The notes: a model not told the origin generated them from the letters alone. Shown: positions 8,948 through 19,120, counted from the first letter of the stretch. The stretch: DNA of 64,000 bases from Jeotgalibacillus malaysiensis (GCA_000818095.1 CP009416.1:3146501-3210500); one strand, 5' to 3'. A program made the numbers and translations.

Positions 8948-9137
8948 CCCTCTCCTCTAAATACTTCTCATAAGCCTCAGCCACGCGGTCTTTAGCAGGC
9001 TTTTCTTCAAACGGTTTGGCCAGCTGGATTGTGAAAAGTAGAGCGAATGCAATGACCCCTCCTACAATCGGACCTGCAATTAAAAAGATCGTAGTCGCAA
9101 TCATGAGGCCAAACAGAAAATAGCCGATCACCTTCAT
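8934..9137 (-). CDS. Small membrane protein, unknown
   Basis: This 67-residue protein has two hydrophobic segments (residues about 4-19 and 22-38) and a charged C-terminal tail (EEKPAKDRVAEAYEKYLEERETGS in two parts: a basic/acidic helix then a short end). The ATG is preceded by AGGAGGTTTTC. I do not recognise a family. It is monocistronic, with its own terminator, and diverges from the pullulanase gene. Confidence 0.7.
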   Translation of the reverse strand: MKVIGYFLFGLMIATTIFLIAGPIVGGVIAFALLFTIQLAKPFEEKPAKDRVAEAYEKYLEERETGS

Positions 9138-9239
9138 ACCTGAAAACCTCCTATGAAAATACTCCCGTTTTCTGATCTTTCAGAACATATAGTCACAAAT
9201 TGTTCACTAGTCCAATGGATTCGTTTTGTGCAACTTTTG

Positions 9240-9253
9240 TGCAAACGCTTTCA
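9240..9253 (+). promoter_or_regulatory. Candidate cre (CcpA) site for pullulanase
   Basis: TGCAAACGCTTTCA matches the cre consensus TGWAANCGNTNWCA except at position 3. It lies about 57 bases upstream of the pullulanase start, a usual location for catabolite repression of starch enzymes. Confidence 0.6.
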
Positions 9254-9309
9254 ATCAGACTTTACTCACCTTATAATCCTAACCATACCAAACATTAGGA
9301 GGGATGTAA

Positions 9310-12216
9310 GTGAATCGCAAAAAGTTTCTTGCAGGATTTTTATCGTTATTGCTAGTCATTTCTTTATTGCCAATTGTGCAACCGTTTGCCTCAAACACTG
9401 CACAAGCAGAAAGTAATACATATTCAACACTTATTGTTCATTATGAGGAAGCACCTGAATCGACTCAGGACTGGAATCTCTGGGTCTGGCCTGAAGGTGG
9501 AGAAGGTCAGGTCCACGAATTTACAGGTGAAGATGAGTTTGGAAAGATTGCAACTGTTGACCTTGAAGGTTCACATAATCGAATCGGTTTCATTGTAAGA
9601 ACTGATGCCTGGGAAAAAGACGGCGATGACCGCTGGGCCGAAACTGAGGCTGGCGTTGCTGAAGTCTGGATTAAATCCGGTGACGACACAATCTACACTT
9701 CCCCGCCGGATGGTGAATACCGTGAGTTCCCTGAATTTAATAAAGTGGATGTCACGCTTCACTATTACCGCTTTGATGGAAACTATGAAGGCTGGAACTT
9801 ATGGGCTTGGCCTGGTGATGGCGATGGTCAGGAAATCCAGTTTACAGGTGAAGATGACTTTGGTCTGACTGCGGATTTCACTGTTTCAAGCGATGAGCTA
9901 TTTAATAAAGTCGGCTTTATTGTGAAGAAAACGGAAGGTGAAAACGCTTGGGCTGATCAGGAAAACGGCGACCGCTTCATTACAAAGATTAATGAAGACG
10001 GCACCGCTGAAATCTGGATCGTCCAAAGCGATAAAGGCGTTTACTACGATACGAAATATATTGATTCAACACCGCGGATTGTGAGCGCTACAATCGATGA
10101 AGTAAATGAAATCACATTAACGACGAACCTGCCGATTGATACGGCTGCTGATGATCCGGGTATTACGTTAAACGGACTGACGATTGCAGATATCCGCCCT
10201 TTTGATGGCACAGACCCTGTGACCAACAAAGTGACGATTGAAACGGTGGAAGATATCGATCTCACACAGACTTACACGATCGAAACAGACTTTTTCGGTG
10301 ATGCAACTGTTCAGGTTGGAAAAGTGGTTCGCTCTGAATCGTTTGATGACATGTACTTTTATGATGGTGATGATTTAGGTAACACATATACAGAGGAACA
10401 GACTGATTTCCGCCTCTGGGCACCGACTGCTAGCGAAGCACGACTTGTTCTTTATGATACGTGGGATGCTGCTGAAGGCAAAGAGATTGTCATGGATGCT
10501 GCTGAAAAAGGGACATGGACAGCATCAGTTGAAGGCGACCTTCACAATCAGCTTTACACATACAAAGTAAAGATTGGCGATGAGTGGCGTGAAGCGGTTG
10601 ACCCGTATGTACGCTCTACGTCAGTCAATGGAGATAAAGGGGCAGTGCTTGATCTTGACCGCACGAACCCTGAGGACTGGGAGACATTTTCTAAAGGAGA
10701 AAATCCTGAAGATGCGACAATCTATGAACTCCATGTAAGAGATTTATCAATCCAGCCTGAGAGCGGGATTGAAAACAAAGGAAAATACCTTGGCGTGACT
10801 GAAAAAGGAACAACTGGCCCTGAAGGCTATGCGACAGGACTTGACCACATTTTAAACCTTGGTGTGTCTCACGTTCAGTTCCTGCCAATCTATGATTACC
10901 GTACTGTAGATGAAACAAATCTGGATACACCTCAGTTTAACTGGGGATATGATCCGAAAAACTATAATACGCCGGAAGGTTCATACTCAACTGATCCATA
11001 TGATCCTGAAGTGAGAGTGACTGAACTGAAGGAAATGATTCAGACGCTGCATGATGAGGACCTTGGCGTAATTATGGACGTTGTATATAACCATATGTAT
11101 GCTGTGAATGAATCAAATTTCCATCAGCTTGTACCGGGCTACTACTTCCGCTACAACGAAGATGGCTCTCTTGCAAATGGAACCGGCGTTGGAAATGATA
11201 CAGCTTCTGAGCGTAAAATGATGCAGAAATTTATCGTGGATTCTGTTTCATACTGGGCTGAAGAATATGAAATGGACGGATTCCGCTTTGATCTGATGGG
11301 TATTCACGACACAGATACAATGAATGAGGTGCGAGAAGCTCTTGATGAAATTGACCCTTCAATCATTGTACTTGGAGAAGGATGGGACTTGAACACCCCT
11401 CTTGATGCTGAACTGAAAGCGAATCAGAAGAATGCTGAAGATATGGACCGCGTTGCACACTTCAATGACACGCTGCGCGACGGTGCAAAAGGAAGCGTAT
11501 GGGAAGATACTGACCCTGGATTCATCAATGGAAAACAGGGCATGGAAGAGATCATGCGCCAGAGTGTAGCAGGTGGAATTGATTACGACGACAGCTTTGC
11601 AACTTACCGTGACCCTGATCAGGTCGTACAATATGTTGAAGCACACGATAACCTGACACTGTGGGATAAGCTTGAGAAAACAAACCCTGATGCAACACTT
11701 GAAGAAATGAAATCGATGCACAAGCTTGGTTCTTCAATCGTGCTGACGTCTCAGGGTATCTCATTTATTCATGCAGGACAGGAATTTATGCGCACAAAGG
11801 GTGGCGACCATAACAGTTATCAGTCACCTGACAGCGTAAACCAGCTTGACTGGGAGCGCCGCGCTGCATTTAACGATGAAGTGGAATATATGGCAGGCTT
11901 AATTGATCTTCGCCAGAACTATGATGCATTCAGACTGACAAATGCCGAAGCGATCAATGAGCGCCTGACATTTGCTGCATCCCCTGCCAATACGATTGCT
12001 TACACACTTCAGGAGAAAAAGAACCGTCACCTGTTTGTCGTGCATAACGCAAATAAGGAAGCCGTTTCCGTTTCCCTGCCTGGTAAAGGCCCATGGAAAG
12101 TACTTGTGAACAGTGACGAAGCTGGAACTGAAGTATTGTCTGTGGAAAAAGGTAAAAGTGTTGAAGTAGATGGTTTGAGCAGTATGGTTTTACTGAAAAA
12201 CGGAAAAATGAAGTAA
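9310..12216 (+). CDS. pulA: Type I pullulanase, secreted
   Basis: This 968-residue GH13 debranching enzyme hydrolyses alpha-1,6 links in pullulan and starch outside the cell. The GTG start at 9310 follows TAGGAGGGATG. Residues 1-32 form a signal peptide (MNRKKFLAGFLSLLLVI…, ending near TAQA). Two similar starch-binding PUD/CBM41-type domains follow (YEEAPESTQDWNLWVWP and YRFDGNYEGWNLWAWP, about residues 40-130 and 145-240), then an Ig-like and CBM48 segment, then the catalytic barrel with FNWGYDPKNYNTPEG, DVVYNH, nucleophile Asp661 in GFRFDLMG, acid/base Glu690 in LGEGWD and Asp780 in EAHDN. There is no LPXTG or SLH anchor, so it is probably released. Confidence 0.95.
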   Translation: MNRKKFLAGFLSLLLVISLLPIVQPFASNTAQAESNTYSTLIVHYEEAPESTQDWNLWVWPEGGEGQVHEFTGEDEFGKIATVDLEGSHNRIGFIVRTDAWEKDGDDRWAETEAGVAEVWIKSGDDTIYTSPPDGEYREFPEFNKVDVTLHYYRFDGNYEGWNLWAWPGDGDGQEIQFTGEDDFGLTADFTVSSDELFNKVGFIVKKTEGENAWADQENGDRFITKINEDGTAEIWIVQSDKGVYYDTKYIDSTPRIVSATIDEVNEITLTTNLPIDTAADDPGITLNGLTIADIRPFDGTDPVTNKVTIETVEDIDLTQTYTIETDFFGDATVQVGKVVRSESFDDMYFYDGDDLGNTYTEEQTDFRLWAPTASEARLVLYDTWDAAEGKEIVMDAAEKGTWTASVEGDLHNQLYTYKVKIGDEWREAVDPYVRSTSVNGDKGAVLDLDRTNPEDWETFSKGENPEDATIYELHVRDLSIQPESGIENKGKYLGVTEKGTTGPEGYATGLDHILNLGVSHVQFLPIYDYRTVDETNLDTPQFNWGYDPKNYNTPEGSYSTDPYDPEVRVTELKEMIQTLHDEDLGVIMDVVYNHMYAVNESNFHQLVPGYYFRYNEDGSLANGTGVGNDTASERKMMQKFIVDSVSYWAEEYEMDGFRFDLMGIHDTDTMNEVREALDEIDPSIIVLGEGWDLNTPLDAELKANQKNAEDMDRVAHFNDTLRDGAKGSVWEDTDPGFINGKQGMEEIMRQSVAGGIDYDDSFATYRDPDQVVQYVEAHDNLTLWDKLEKTNPDATLEEMKSMHKLGSSIVLTSQGISFIHAGQEFMRTKGGDHNSYQSPDSVNQLDWERRAAFNDEVEYMAGLIDLRQNYDAFRLTNAEAINERLTFAASPANTIAYTLQEKKNRHLFVVHNANKEAVSVSLPGKGPWKVLVNSDEAGTEVLSVEKGKSVEVDGLSSMVLLKNGKMK

Positions 12217-12224
12217 GCATCAAG

Positions 12225-12259
12225 CCCCCTGTTCCTGATGAAGGATCAGGGGTTTTGTT
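12225..12259 (+). terminator. Rho-independent terminator
   Basis: CCCCTGTTCC and GGATCAGGGG pair with one mismatch around a short loop and are followed by TTTTG. It ends the pullulanase transcript. Confidence 0.85.
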
Positions 12260-12318
12260 TGTGACTGGTTAGCTGGGGTATGTGTGATTTAAGTATAGAG
12301 ATTAAGTAGAAAAATATA

Positions 12319-12336
12319 TTGTGAAACTATTCACAA
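12319..12336 (+). promoter_or_regulatory. Rex operator
   Basis: TTGTGAAACTATTCACAA is a perfect match to the Rex consensus TTGTGAA-N4-TTCACAA. It overlaps the -35 element of the ldh promoter, so the NADH-sensing repressor Rex would block lactate dehydrogenase expression when NADH/NAD is low. Confidence 0.9.
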
Positions 12337-12358
12337 TATCTAATTTATCGCTTATAAT
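12330..12358 (+). promoter_or_regulatory. ldh promoter (sigma-A type)
   Basis: The -35 TTCACA (12330-12335) and -10 TATAAT (12353-12358) are separated by 17 bases. The -35 lies within the Rex operator. Confidence 0.7.
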
Positions 12359-12379
12359 AAAAGCAGAACATCATTCTAA

Positions 12380-13342
<963 letters not shown>

Positions 13343-13347
13343 GATTG

Positions 13348-13384
13348 AAAAGCAGCTGTTGCGTGGGCAACAGCTGCTTTTTTG
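13348..13384 (+). terminator. Rho-independent terminator
   Basis: The perfect stem AAAGCAGCTGTTGC / GCAACAGCTGCTTT has a four-base loop and a T run. It closes ldh. Confidence 0.92.
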
Positions 13385-13433
13385 GTGGTGTTGGGTGGCT
13401 TGGCCAGAGTAGGCGGCGTAGGTCTTATTACAC

Positions 13434-13550
13434 TTTTCTAAGAACGACCCTGTTTTTTCTACGAACATTGATTATTTTCTAAGAACCATGTACGTTTTTC
13501 TACGAACACCACCAACGTTTCTAAGAACATCCTCAACTTTTCCACGAACC
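13434..13550. repeat. 20/21-bp TCTAMGAAC lattice, array D
   Basis: Six units of TTTTCTA(A/C)GAAC start (T of TCT/TCC) at 13437, 13458, 13478, 13499, 13520 and 13541, giving steps of 21, 20, 21, 21 and 21. The variable base alternates strictly A, C, A, C, A, C from unit to unit, implying a 41-42-base super-period. It lies between convergent ldh and the ABC exporter gene. There is no coding potential and no known family that I recognise. Confidence 0.85.
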
Positions 13551-13562
13551 ACCACGCCCCGG

Positions 13563-15284
13563 TCAAACCTGCTCATATTGAACCCGATGCAAATTCGCAA
13601 AAATCCCATCCTTCTCAAGCAGTTCAGCATGCGTACCGTCTTCAGCGATCCCCTCTTCAGTTACCACTACGACACGATCCGCTTTCCTGATCGTCGCAAG
13701 TCTGTGCGCGATCACAAGTGTTGTACGGCCTTTTGCCAGTTCCTCAATCGCACCCTGGATCATCGCTTCCGTTTCCGTATCAAGCGCTGACGTGGCCTCA
13801 TCAAGAATCAAAATCGAAGGATTCTTCAAAAACATTCTTGCAATGGCAATCCGCTGCTTCTGACCGCCTGAAAGCTTTAATCCGCGCTCACCAATCTGAG
13901 TATTATAGCCGAGCGGAAGTCCATCCACGACTGACTGCAGATTTGCTTTTTTCGCAGCATCCATAATCTCGTCTTCTGTCGCATCAAGCTTTCCGTACGC
14001 GATATTTTCACGCAGCGTTCCTGTGAAAAGGAAGACGTCCTGCTGCACGATGCCGATCTGACTTCTGAGCGACTCCTTCGTCATATCCCGGACGTCAATC
14101 CCATCAATCTTTATCGCACCTTCTTTTACATCATAGAACCTTGGAATCAGTGAACAGATCGTTGTTTTACCTGCACCGGACGGCCCGACGAACGCTACCG
14201 TTTCTCCGCGATTCAGTTTGAGAGAAATATCACTCAGTACGCCTTTTTGATCATCATAGCTGAAGGATACGCGGTCGAATTCAATCTCTCCTTCTAAATG
14301 CTCGACCTCTTTTGCATGCGGACGATTTGTAATGACCGGAGCCTGATCAAGTAAGTCTGTAAAACGTTTGAACCCGGCCATACCTTTTGGGTACATTTCA
14401 AGCAGTGCACTGATTTTATCAATTGGCTTAAAAAGCACATTAATGTATAGAACGAACGCAACCAGCTCTCCATATGACAGTTCGTTATTCAGGCTTAAGT
14501 ACGCACCGAATACAAGTACAACGAGTACAATCAGACGCGTCATAATATACATGCCCGACAAACTGAATGCCATCACTTTATAGGCACCGACCTTTGACTG
14601 ACGATAGTGACGGTTATCTGTCGTAAAGCGTTTAATTTCATGCTGTTCATTTGTAAATGACTGAACCACGCGGGCACCTGATACGCTGTCCTCTACCCTC
14701 GCATTTACTTCAGCGATATTACTGTACATCATTTTCCACGCTGTATTCATTTTGATATTGGCATATGTAATCAGCCAGATGAGAAACGGTACAACAATAA
14801 TGGCGATCAGCGCAAGCTTCACATTAATCGTTAGCATGATCCAGAACGCTCCAATAAATGTCATGACAGCAATAAATAAATCCTCAGGTCCATGATGCGC
14901 CATTTCACCGATATCAAACAGGTCGTTTGTGATCCGGCTCATAATATGTCCGGTTTTCGTATTATCAAAGAATGAAAACGACTGCCGCTGCACATGCTCA
15001 AACAGCTCCTGACGCATATCTGTTTCAATATTTATTCCGAGTTTATGACCCCAGTAGTTTACAACGTACTGAAGAGAGGTACTTGAGAGATAGAGAAACA
15101 GGAGCAGAAAGCTGACCAGGGTAATCGCCTGCCAATTCCCTTCCGGCAACAGGCTGTCAATAAACCATGACACCGCCAGTGGAAAGCCGAGCTCCAGAAT
15201 CCCTACAACAACAGCACAGCTGAAATCAGCAATAAATAGCTTTTTATGTGGCTTATAGTAAGAAAAGAATCTTTTTAACATCAT
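13563..15284 (-). CDS. ABC exporter, fused permease-ATPase
   Basis: This 573-residue half-transporter has six transmembrane helices (residues about 15-300) followed by an ATPase domain: Walker A GPSGAGKTT, Q-loop QQDVFLFTGT, signature LSGGQKQR, Walker B ILILDEATSALD and H-loop IAHRLAT. It resembles homodimeric multidrug exporters of the Sav1866/BmrA group; substrate is unknown. The gene is monocistronic. A 22-base palindrome (AAAATAGT…ACTATTTT, 15331-15352) lies 46 bases upstream and could be an operator for a dedicated regulator located elsewhere. Confidence 0.88.
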   Translation of the reverse strand: MMLKRFFSYYKPHKKLFIADFSCAVVVGILELGFPLAVSWFIDSLLPEGNWQAITLVSFLLLFLYLSSTSLQYVVNYWGHKLGINIETDMRQELFEHVQRQSFSFFDNTKTGHIMSRITNDLFDIGEMAHHGPEDLFIAVMTFIGAFWIMLTINVKLALIAIIVVPFLIWLITYANIKMNTAWKMMYSNIAEVNARVEDSVSGARVVQSFTNEQHEIKRFTTDNRHYRQSKVGAYKVMAFSLSGMYIMTRLIVLVVLVFGAYLSLNNELSYGELVAFVLYINVLFKPIDKISALLEMYPKGMAGFKRFTDLLDQAPVITNRPHAKEVEHLEGEIEFDRVSFSYDDQKGVLSDISLKLNRGETVAFVGPSGAGKTTICSLIPRFYDVKEGAIKIDGIDVRDMTKESLRSQIGIVQQDVFLFTGTLRENIAYGKLDATEDEIMDAAKKANLQSVVDGLPLGYNTQIGERGLKLSGGQKQRIAIARMFLKNPSILILDEATSALDTETEAMIQGAIEELAKGRTTLVIAHRLATIRKADRVVVVTEEGIAEDGTHAELLEKDGIFANLHRVQYEQV

Positions 15285-15330
15285 CTGTACTCCCTTGTGA
15301 AATATGTAACTATTATTTTACAGCAACCAA

Positions 15331-15352
15331 AAAATAGTGCCACAACTATTTT
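15331..15352. promoter_or_regulatory. Palindrome upstream of ABC exporter
   Basis: AAAATAGT-N6-ACTATTTT is a perfect 8-base inverted repeat 46 bases ahead of the exporter start codon. Its position and symmetry fit an operator (MarR/TetR size), but no regulator gene adjoins it. Confidence 0.4.
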
Positions 15353-15451
15353 CGATATACGAAACAAAATGGATTCAAAATTGTCTGATTACTCTATTTG
15401 CTCTATAATCACTCTATTAAGATTTTCTTTTTAATTTTATACGATCAACCC

Positions 15452-15573
15452 AGTAAAATCTTGTAATGTGGGGCGGAGACTCCCGCCCCGGGAAAGGACC
15501 GGTGAGACCCCGGAAGAGAAGCTGAGGAGGCTCACTGTCCGGGGGCGGGATGTTCCACACGGAAAGATTTTGC
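15452..15573. repeat. GC-rich palindromic repeat, copy R2
   Basis: This is the same family as R1. The core GGTGAGACCCCGG … GAGGAGGCTCAC is conserved, but the flanks are recoded. The copy-specific arms are AAAATCTT (15455-15462) and AAGATTTT (15564-15571), perfectly complementary, with GTGG/CCAC and GGGGCGG/CGGGGGCG pairs inside. It sits in the 505-base gap before the alpha-amylase gene. Confidence 0.78.
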
Positions 15574-15619
15574 ATTATTAAATATGAGTATATTTTCTTT
15601 TTGAAATGTATCAAGTTAA

Positions 15620-15756
15620 CCCCAGCTTTCCCTTGGAGTGAAGGACGAAGACTCCTGCGGTATAGAAGCGACAGCTGAGCCCCCGCAAAGCGAAGCTTGA
15701 GGAGGCTCAGCGCGCGACCGCGGAAAGCGAAGTCCTTCACGGAAAGGGACAGCGTT
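15620..15756. repeat. GC-rich palindromic repeat, copy R3
   Basis: The core has GACTCCTGCGG, CAGCTGAGCCCCCGC, TTGAGGAGGCTCAG and CGCGGAAAGCG. The copy-specific arms are GTGAAGGAC (15638-15646) and GTCCTTCAC (15732-15740), a perfect match, with outer CCCTT/AAGGG pairs. It ends about 34 bases before the amylase start codon and so may lie in the amylase leader. Confidence 0.8.
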
Positions 15757-15789
15757 ATTTAAAACCATTTACTCAGAGGAGGAATTCAC

Positions 15790-17247
15790 GTGGAAAGAAA
15801 TCATACAATGCTTCAATTCTTCGAGTGGCACGTCGCTGCAGACGGTGACCACTGGAAACGACTAAAGGATGCCGCACCCGAACTGAAAGCCAGCGGAATT
15901 GACGCAGTCTGGATTCCTCCTGTTACAAAAGGTGAATCACCTGATGATAACGGCTATGGCGTATACGACCTTTATGACCTTGGAGAATTCGATCAAAAAG
16001 GTGACGTCAGAACCAAATACGGAACGAAAGACGAGCTTCATGAAGCCATCCAGGCCTGCCATGAAAACGACATTCAGGTATACGTAGATGTGGTCATGAA
16101 CCATAAAGCAGGCGCAGATGAAAAAGAAACGTTTCAGGTCATTGAAGTAGACGCTGAAAACCGCCTTGAAGAGATCTCTGAACCATTTGAGATTGAAGGC
16201 TGGACGAAGTTTACTTTCCCAGGACGTGATGGCAAGTACTCCGATTTCCAGTGGAACTTTGACCATTTCAACGGCACAGACTATGATGCCCGTGAAGAAA
16301 GAACAGGCTTTTTCAAAATTGTCGGTGAGGGAAAAGACTGGAATGATCAGGTCGACGATGAGTTTGGAAATTATGATTACCTCATGTTTGCAAACATTGA
16401 TTATAATCACCCTGAAGTCCGTGATGAGATGATCAATTGGGGTAAATGGATGTCAGATACACTTGATGCAGACGGCTACCGCCTTGATGCAATCAAACAT
16501 ATCAGCCATGAATTTATCAATGAATTTATCAGACAGATAAAAGAGCATCGTGATGGCAATTTTTATATGGTCGGCGAATACTGGAATGAAGATATTGAAG
16601 CCTGCGGAAACTTCCTTGAGGCGACGGATTATCAGCTTGATTTATTCGATGTTCAGCTGCATTATAAGCTTCACCGCATTTCAGAAGAAGGCCGTGATGC
16701 AGACCTTTCAACCCTTTTTGAAGGGACACTTGTCGAAGAATTCCCGATGAATGCTGTAACGTTTGTTGATAACCATGATTCTCAGCCTGGTGAGTCACTT
16801 GAATCGTGGGTACAGGATTGGTTTAAGCAGAGTGCCTATGCGCTTGTGCTGCTTCGTGCAGATGGCTACCCTTGCGTATTTTACGGGGATTACTTCGGTA
16901 TTGATGGAGAAGATCCGATTGAGGATAAACGTGAAGCGATTGATCCGCTGATTTACGCGCGCTATCATCGTGCTTATGGTGAGCAGGACGATTATTTCGA
17001 TCATCCTGCCACGATTGGCTGGGTCAGACGCGGTGTTGAAGAAATTGAAGGTTCAGGCTGTGCAGTCGTTGTCACAGTTGGTGATGAGGGTGAAAAGAGA
17101 ATGTTTGTTGGTGAACATCGCGCAGGCGAAGAATGGACGGATTACACGAATTCGATTGATGAGCCTGTTGTGATTGATGATGAAGGATATGGGACTTTCC
17201 CAGTTCAGGCGGGCAGTGTGTCGGTTTGGGCTTTGCCGGCTGAATAA
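15790..17247 (+). CDS. Alpha-amylase, cytoplasmic GH13
   Basis: This 485-residue enzyme hydrolyses internal alpha-1,4 bonds of starch-type glucans. The GTG start follows AGAGGAGGAATTCAC. The four GH13 blocks are YVDVVMNH, GYRLDAIKHIS (nucleophile Asp233), MVGEYWN (acid/base Glu263) and FVDNHDS (Asp330); the N-terminal MLQFFEWH is typical of the B. licheniformis-type and cytoplasmic bacterial amylases. There is no signal peptide, so it should act inside the cell on imported maltodextrins or glycogen, complementing the secreted pullulanase. It is monocistronic with its own terminator. Confidence 0.93.
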   Translation: MERNHTMLQFFEWHVAADGDHWKRLKDAAPELKASGIDAVWIPPVTKGESPDDNGYGVYDLYDLGEFDQKGDVRTKYGTKDELHEAIQACHENDIQVYVDVVMNHKAGADEKETFQVIEVDAENRLEEISEPFEIEGWTKFTFPGRDGKYSDFQWNFDHFNGTDYDAREERTGFFKIVGEGKDWNDQVDDEFGNYDYLMFANIDYNHPEVRDEMINWGKWMSDTLDADGYRLDAIKHISHEFINEFIRQIKEHRDGNFYMVGEYWNEDIEACGNFLEATDYQLDLFDVQLHYKLHRISEEGRDADLSTLFEGTLVEEFPMNAVTFVDNHDSQPGESLESWVQDWFKQSAYALVLLRADGYPCVFYGDYFGIDGEDPIEDKREAIDPLIYARYHRAYGEQDDYFDHPATIGWVRRGVEEIEGSGCAVVVTVGDEGEKRMFVGEHRAGEEWTDYTNSIDEPVVIDDEGYGTFPVQAGSVSVWALPAE

Positions 17248-17261
17248 TAAGAGATAAAAAT

Positions 17262-17295
17262 GACCGGAGACAGTGGATGTCTCCGGCTTTTATTT
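17262..17295 (+). terminator. Rho-independent terminator
   Basis: The arms CCGGAGACA and TGTCTCCGG flank a five-base loop and are followed by CTTTTATTT. It ends the amylase transcript. Confidence 0.88.
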
Positions 17296-17344
17296 AGTGT
17301 GGCTATTTTGGGGTGTAATTCGGGTTGAAGGTAGGATATGGTTT

Positions 17345-17526
17345 TTCGATCAATCTGGTGGAAAAAGCGTCAATTTTGTATATGATTGCTTCAATCCTGA
17401 AATGATTCATTCAATATGAGAATTAATTCCTTCATTTCACTTCAAATTGATTTTTATCCTTCAATTCAGACCGTTATTCCCTCAACTTAAGATTATTCCC
17501 ATCAACGACAAACACTTTTCCATCAG
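17345..17526. repeat. 20/21-bp TTCAAT lattice, array C (diverged)
   Basis: TCA units start at 17350, 17370, 17391, 17411, 17432, 17461, 17482, 17502 and 17523, giving steps of 20, 21, 20, 21, 29, 21, 20 and 21. Between the units the sequence no longer aligns with arrays A and B, yet unit number and the 29-base step after unit five are kept. It lies between the convergent amylase and aspartokinase genes and fills most of that 332-base gap. Confidence 0.8.
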
Positions 17527-17579
17527 CCGCTCCTTATCCTTTTCGCCGGTCACTTATCAAAGGCCAGGGGTACTAAACG

Positions 17580-18950
17580 TTATGCCTTCTGCCCAACCTC
17601 AGCCGGAAAATAGATATGATACAAACTCCTTACCGCTTTTTCAACGTCTGCCACATTTACACCGAACATCATGCTGACCTCGCTTGAGCCCTGGTTAATC
17701 ATTTTGATGTTAGCGCCAGCCTGAGCGAGTGCCTGTGTCGCTTTTGAGGCGATACCGATTGTCTGGTTCATGCCTTCGCCAACAACCATGATCATCGCAA
17801 GGTCACGCTCTACATAAAGATCCTCAACCTGAAGCTCTTCACGAATGCGATTTAACACGCGGGCTTCCTGTCCATTGTAAAGCTGGTGAGAGCGCAAAAT
17901 GACAGACATATTATCAATTCCTGATGGCGTATGCTCATAGGACACACCTTCATCTTCTAAAATCGCGAGCAGCTTACGGCCGAAACCTAGCTCTCTGTTC
18001 ATCAGATACTTTGTCATGTTAATGCTGCAGAATCCTTCATCGCTGGCAATCCCGATTACAGGATGACCATCGAGTTCACGGCTTGCTACAATTCTCGTCC
18101 CTTTTGCTTCAGGACGGTTTGTATTTTTTACGCAAACCGGAATTTTTTTATGAACAACGGGTTGCAGGGCTTCATCATGAAAAACGGAGAAGCCAGAGTA
18201 TGCGAGCTCCCGCATTTCGCGGTACGTCAGCTCTTTTAATTCACGTGGCTGGTCGACCATTTTCGGGCTGACGCAGTAAATAGAATCTACATCCGTAAAG
18301 TTCTCATATTCTGTTGCATCGAGCCCGGCTGCAATGATGGACCCTGTGATATCAGAGCCGCCACGCGGGAACGTGACGATATTTCCTTCATAGGAATATC
18401 CGAAGAATCCAGGTATCACAAGCACACCCTCAACACCTCTCAGTTTTGCAATCTCAGGGTAGGATTCCGGCAGAATCTGCGCGTTACCCGGTTCATCCGT
18501 TACAATCATTCCTGCTCTTTTTGGCGAAATGTAAGTTGCTTTTCTGCCAAGCGATGTTAAGTAAGCAGCCATCACTTTGGCGTTCAGGTCTTCCCCGCTC
18601 GCTTTCAATCCATCAAGCAGACGGTCCTTCGACTGCCTGTACATCGAAATGACTTCATGAAGATGCCCTTCTACTTCTGTCATTAAAGAGGAATCAAGCT
18701 CTAACTCATCGATAATGTCCTGGTATCTTTTCAAAACTGCCTGAAAAGCAGACTCATCAAAATCCCGCTCTCCTACGCTTTCAGCAAGACGAATGAGTAA
18801 ATCGGTTGTTTTTGTATCTCCTTCATGGCGTTTACCAGGCGCTGAGACAATCACTGCTTTACGCTCAGGATCTGCTGCTAAGATAGAGGCGACTTTTTTA
18901 TACTGAGTGGCACTTGCGACTGAACTGCCGCCAAATTTTACTACTTTCAT
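17580..18950 (-). CDS. lysC: Aspartate kinase (class III, YclM type)
   Basis: This 456-residue monofunctional aspartokinase phosphorylates aspartate at the head of lysine, threonine, methionine and diaminopimelate synthesis. The N-terminal VVKFGGSSVA, FPRGGSDITGS and FTDVDSIYCVSP are family signatures; two C-terminal ACT domains (about residues 310-450) would mediate amino-acid feedback. Length matches B. subtilis YclM rather than the shorter DapG/LysC subunit pair. No lysine riboswitch was seen upstream; repeat R4 begins close to the start codon. No clear terminator follows. Confidence 0.9.
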   Translation of the reverse strand: MKVVKFGGSSVASATQYKKVASILAADPERKAVIVSAPGKRHEGDTKTTDLLIRLAESVGERDFDESAFQAVLKRYQDIIDELELDSSLMTEVEGHLHEVISMYRQSKDRLLDGLKASGEDLNAKVMAAYLTSLGRKATYISPKRAGMIVTDEPGNAQILPESYPEIAKLRGVEGVLVIPGFFGYSYEGNIVTFPRGGSDITGSIIAAGLDATEYENFTDVDSIYCVSPKMVDQPRELKELTYREMRELAYSGFSVFHDEALQPVVHKKIPVCVKNTNRPEAKGTRIVASRELDGHPVIGIASDEGFCSINMTKYLMNRELGFGRKLLAILEDEGVSYEHTPSGIDNMSVILRSHQLYNGQEARVLNRIREELQVEDLYVERDLAMIMVVGEGMNQTIGIASKATQALAQAGANIKMINQGSSEVSMMFGVNVADVEKAVRSLYHIYFPAEVGQKA

Positions 18951-18979
18951 GAAGGCAAAACTCCTTTTGTTTTAGCTCT

Positions 18980-19120
18980 GTTAGATTGGCTGATGATCTC
19001 CGCTGCAGGGGGACGCTTTCCGCGGCCGGGCGGTGAGCCAGCAGGCTTCGCCATGCACTGTCTCACCTGTCCCTTCCTGCCGCAGGAGTCGCCCCCTTAC
19101 GCTTCGATCATCAGCTTTGC
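18980..19120. repeat. GC-rich palindromic repeat, copy R4 (reverse orientation)
   Basis: The core CGCTTTCCGCGGCCGGGCGGTGAGCC … GTCTCACCTGTC … CCGCAGGAGTCGCC is in the opposite orientation to R1-R3. The copy-specific arms GCTGATGAT (18989-18997) and ATCATCAGC (19107-19115) are perfectly complementary, with TCTG/CAGA outside and GGGGG/CCCCC inside. The remainder of the 18951-19392 gap is AT-rich and holds the cre-like site listed separately. Confidence 0.82.

Noticed and set aside
13434-13550. TCTAAGAAC array as a set of SinR half-sites (GTTCTTA on the other strand)
   Set aside because: Every second unit reads GTTCGTA on that strand, which breaks the GTTCTYT consensus, and the region is between convergent genes rather than at a promoter.
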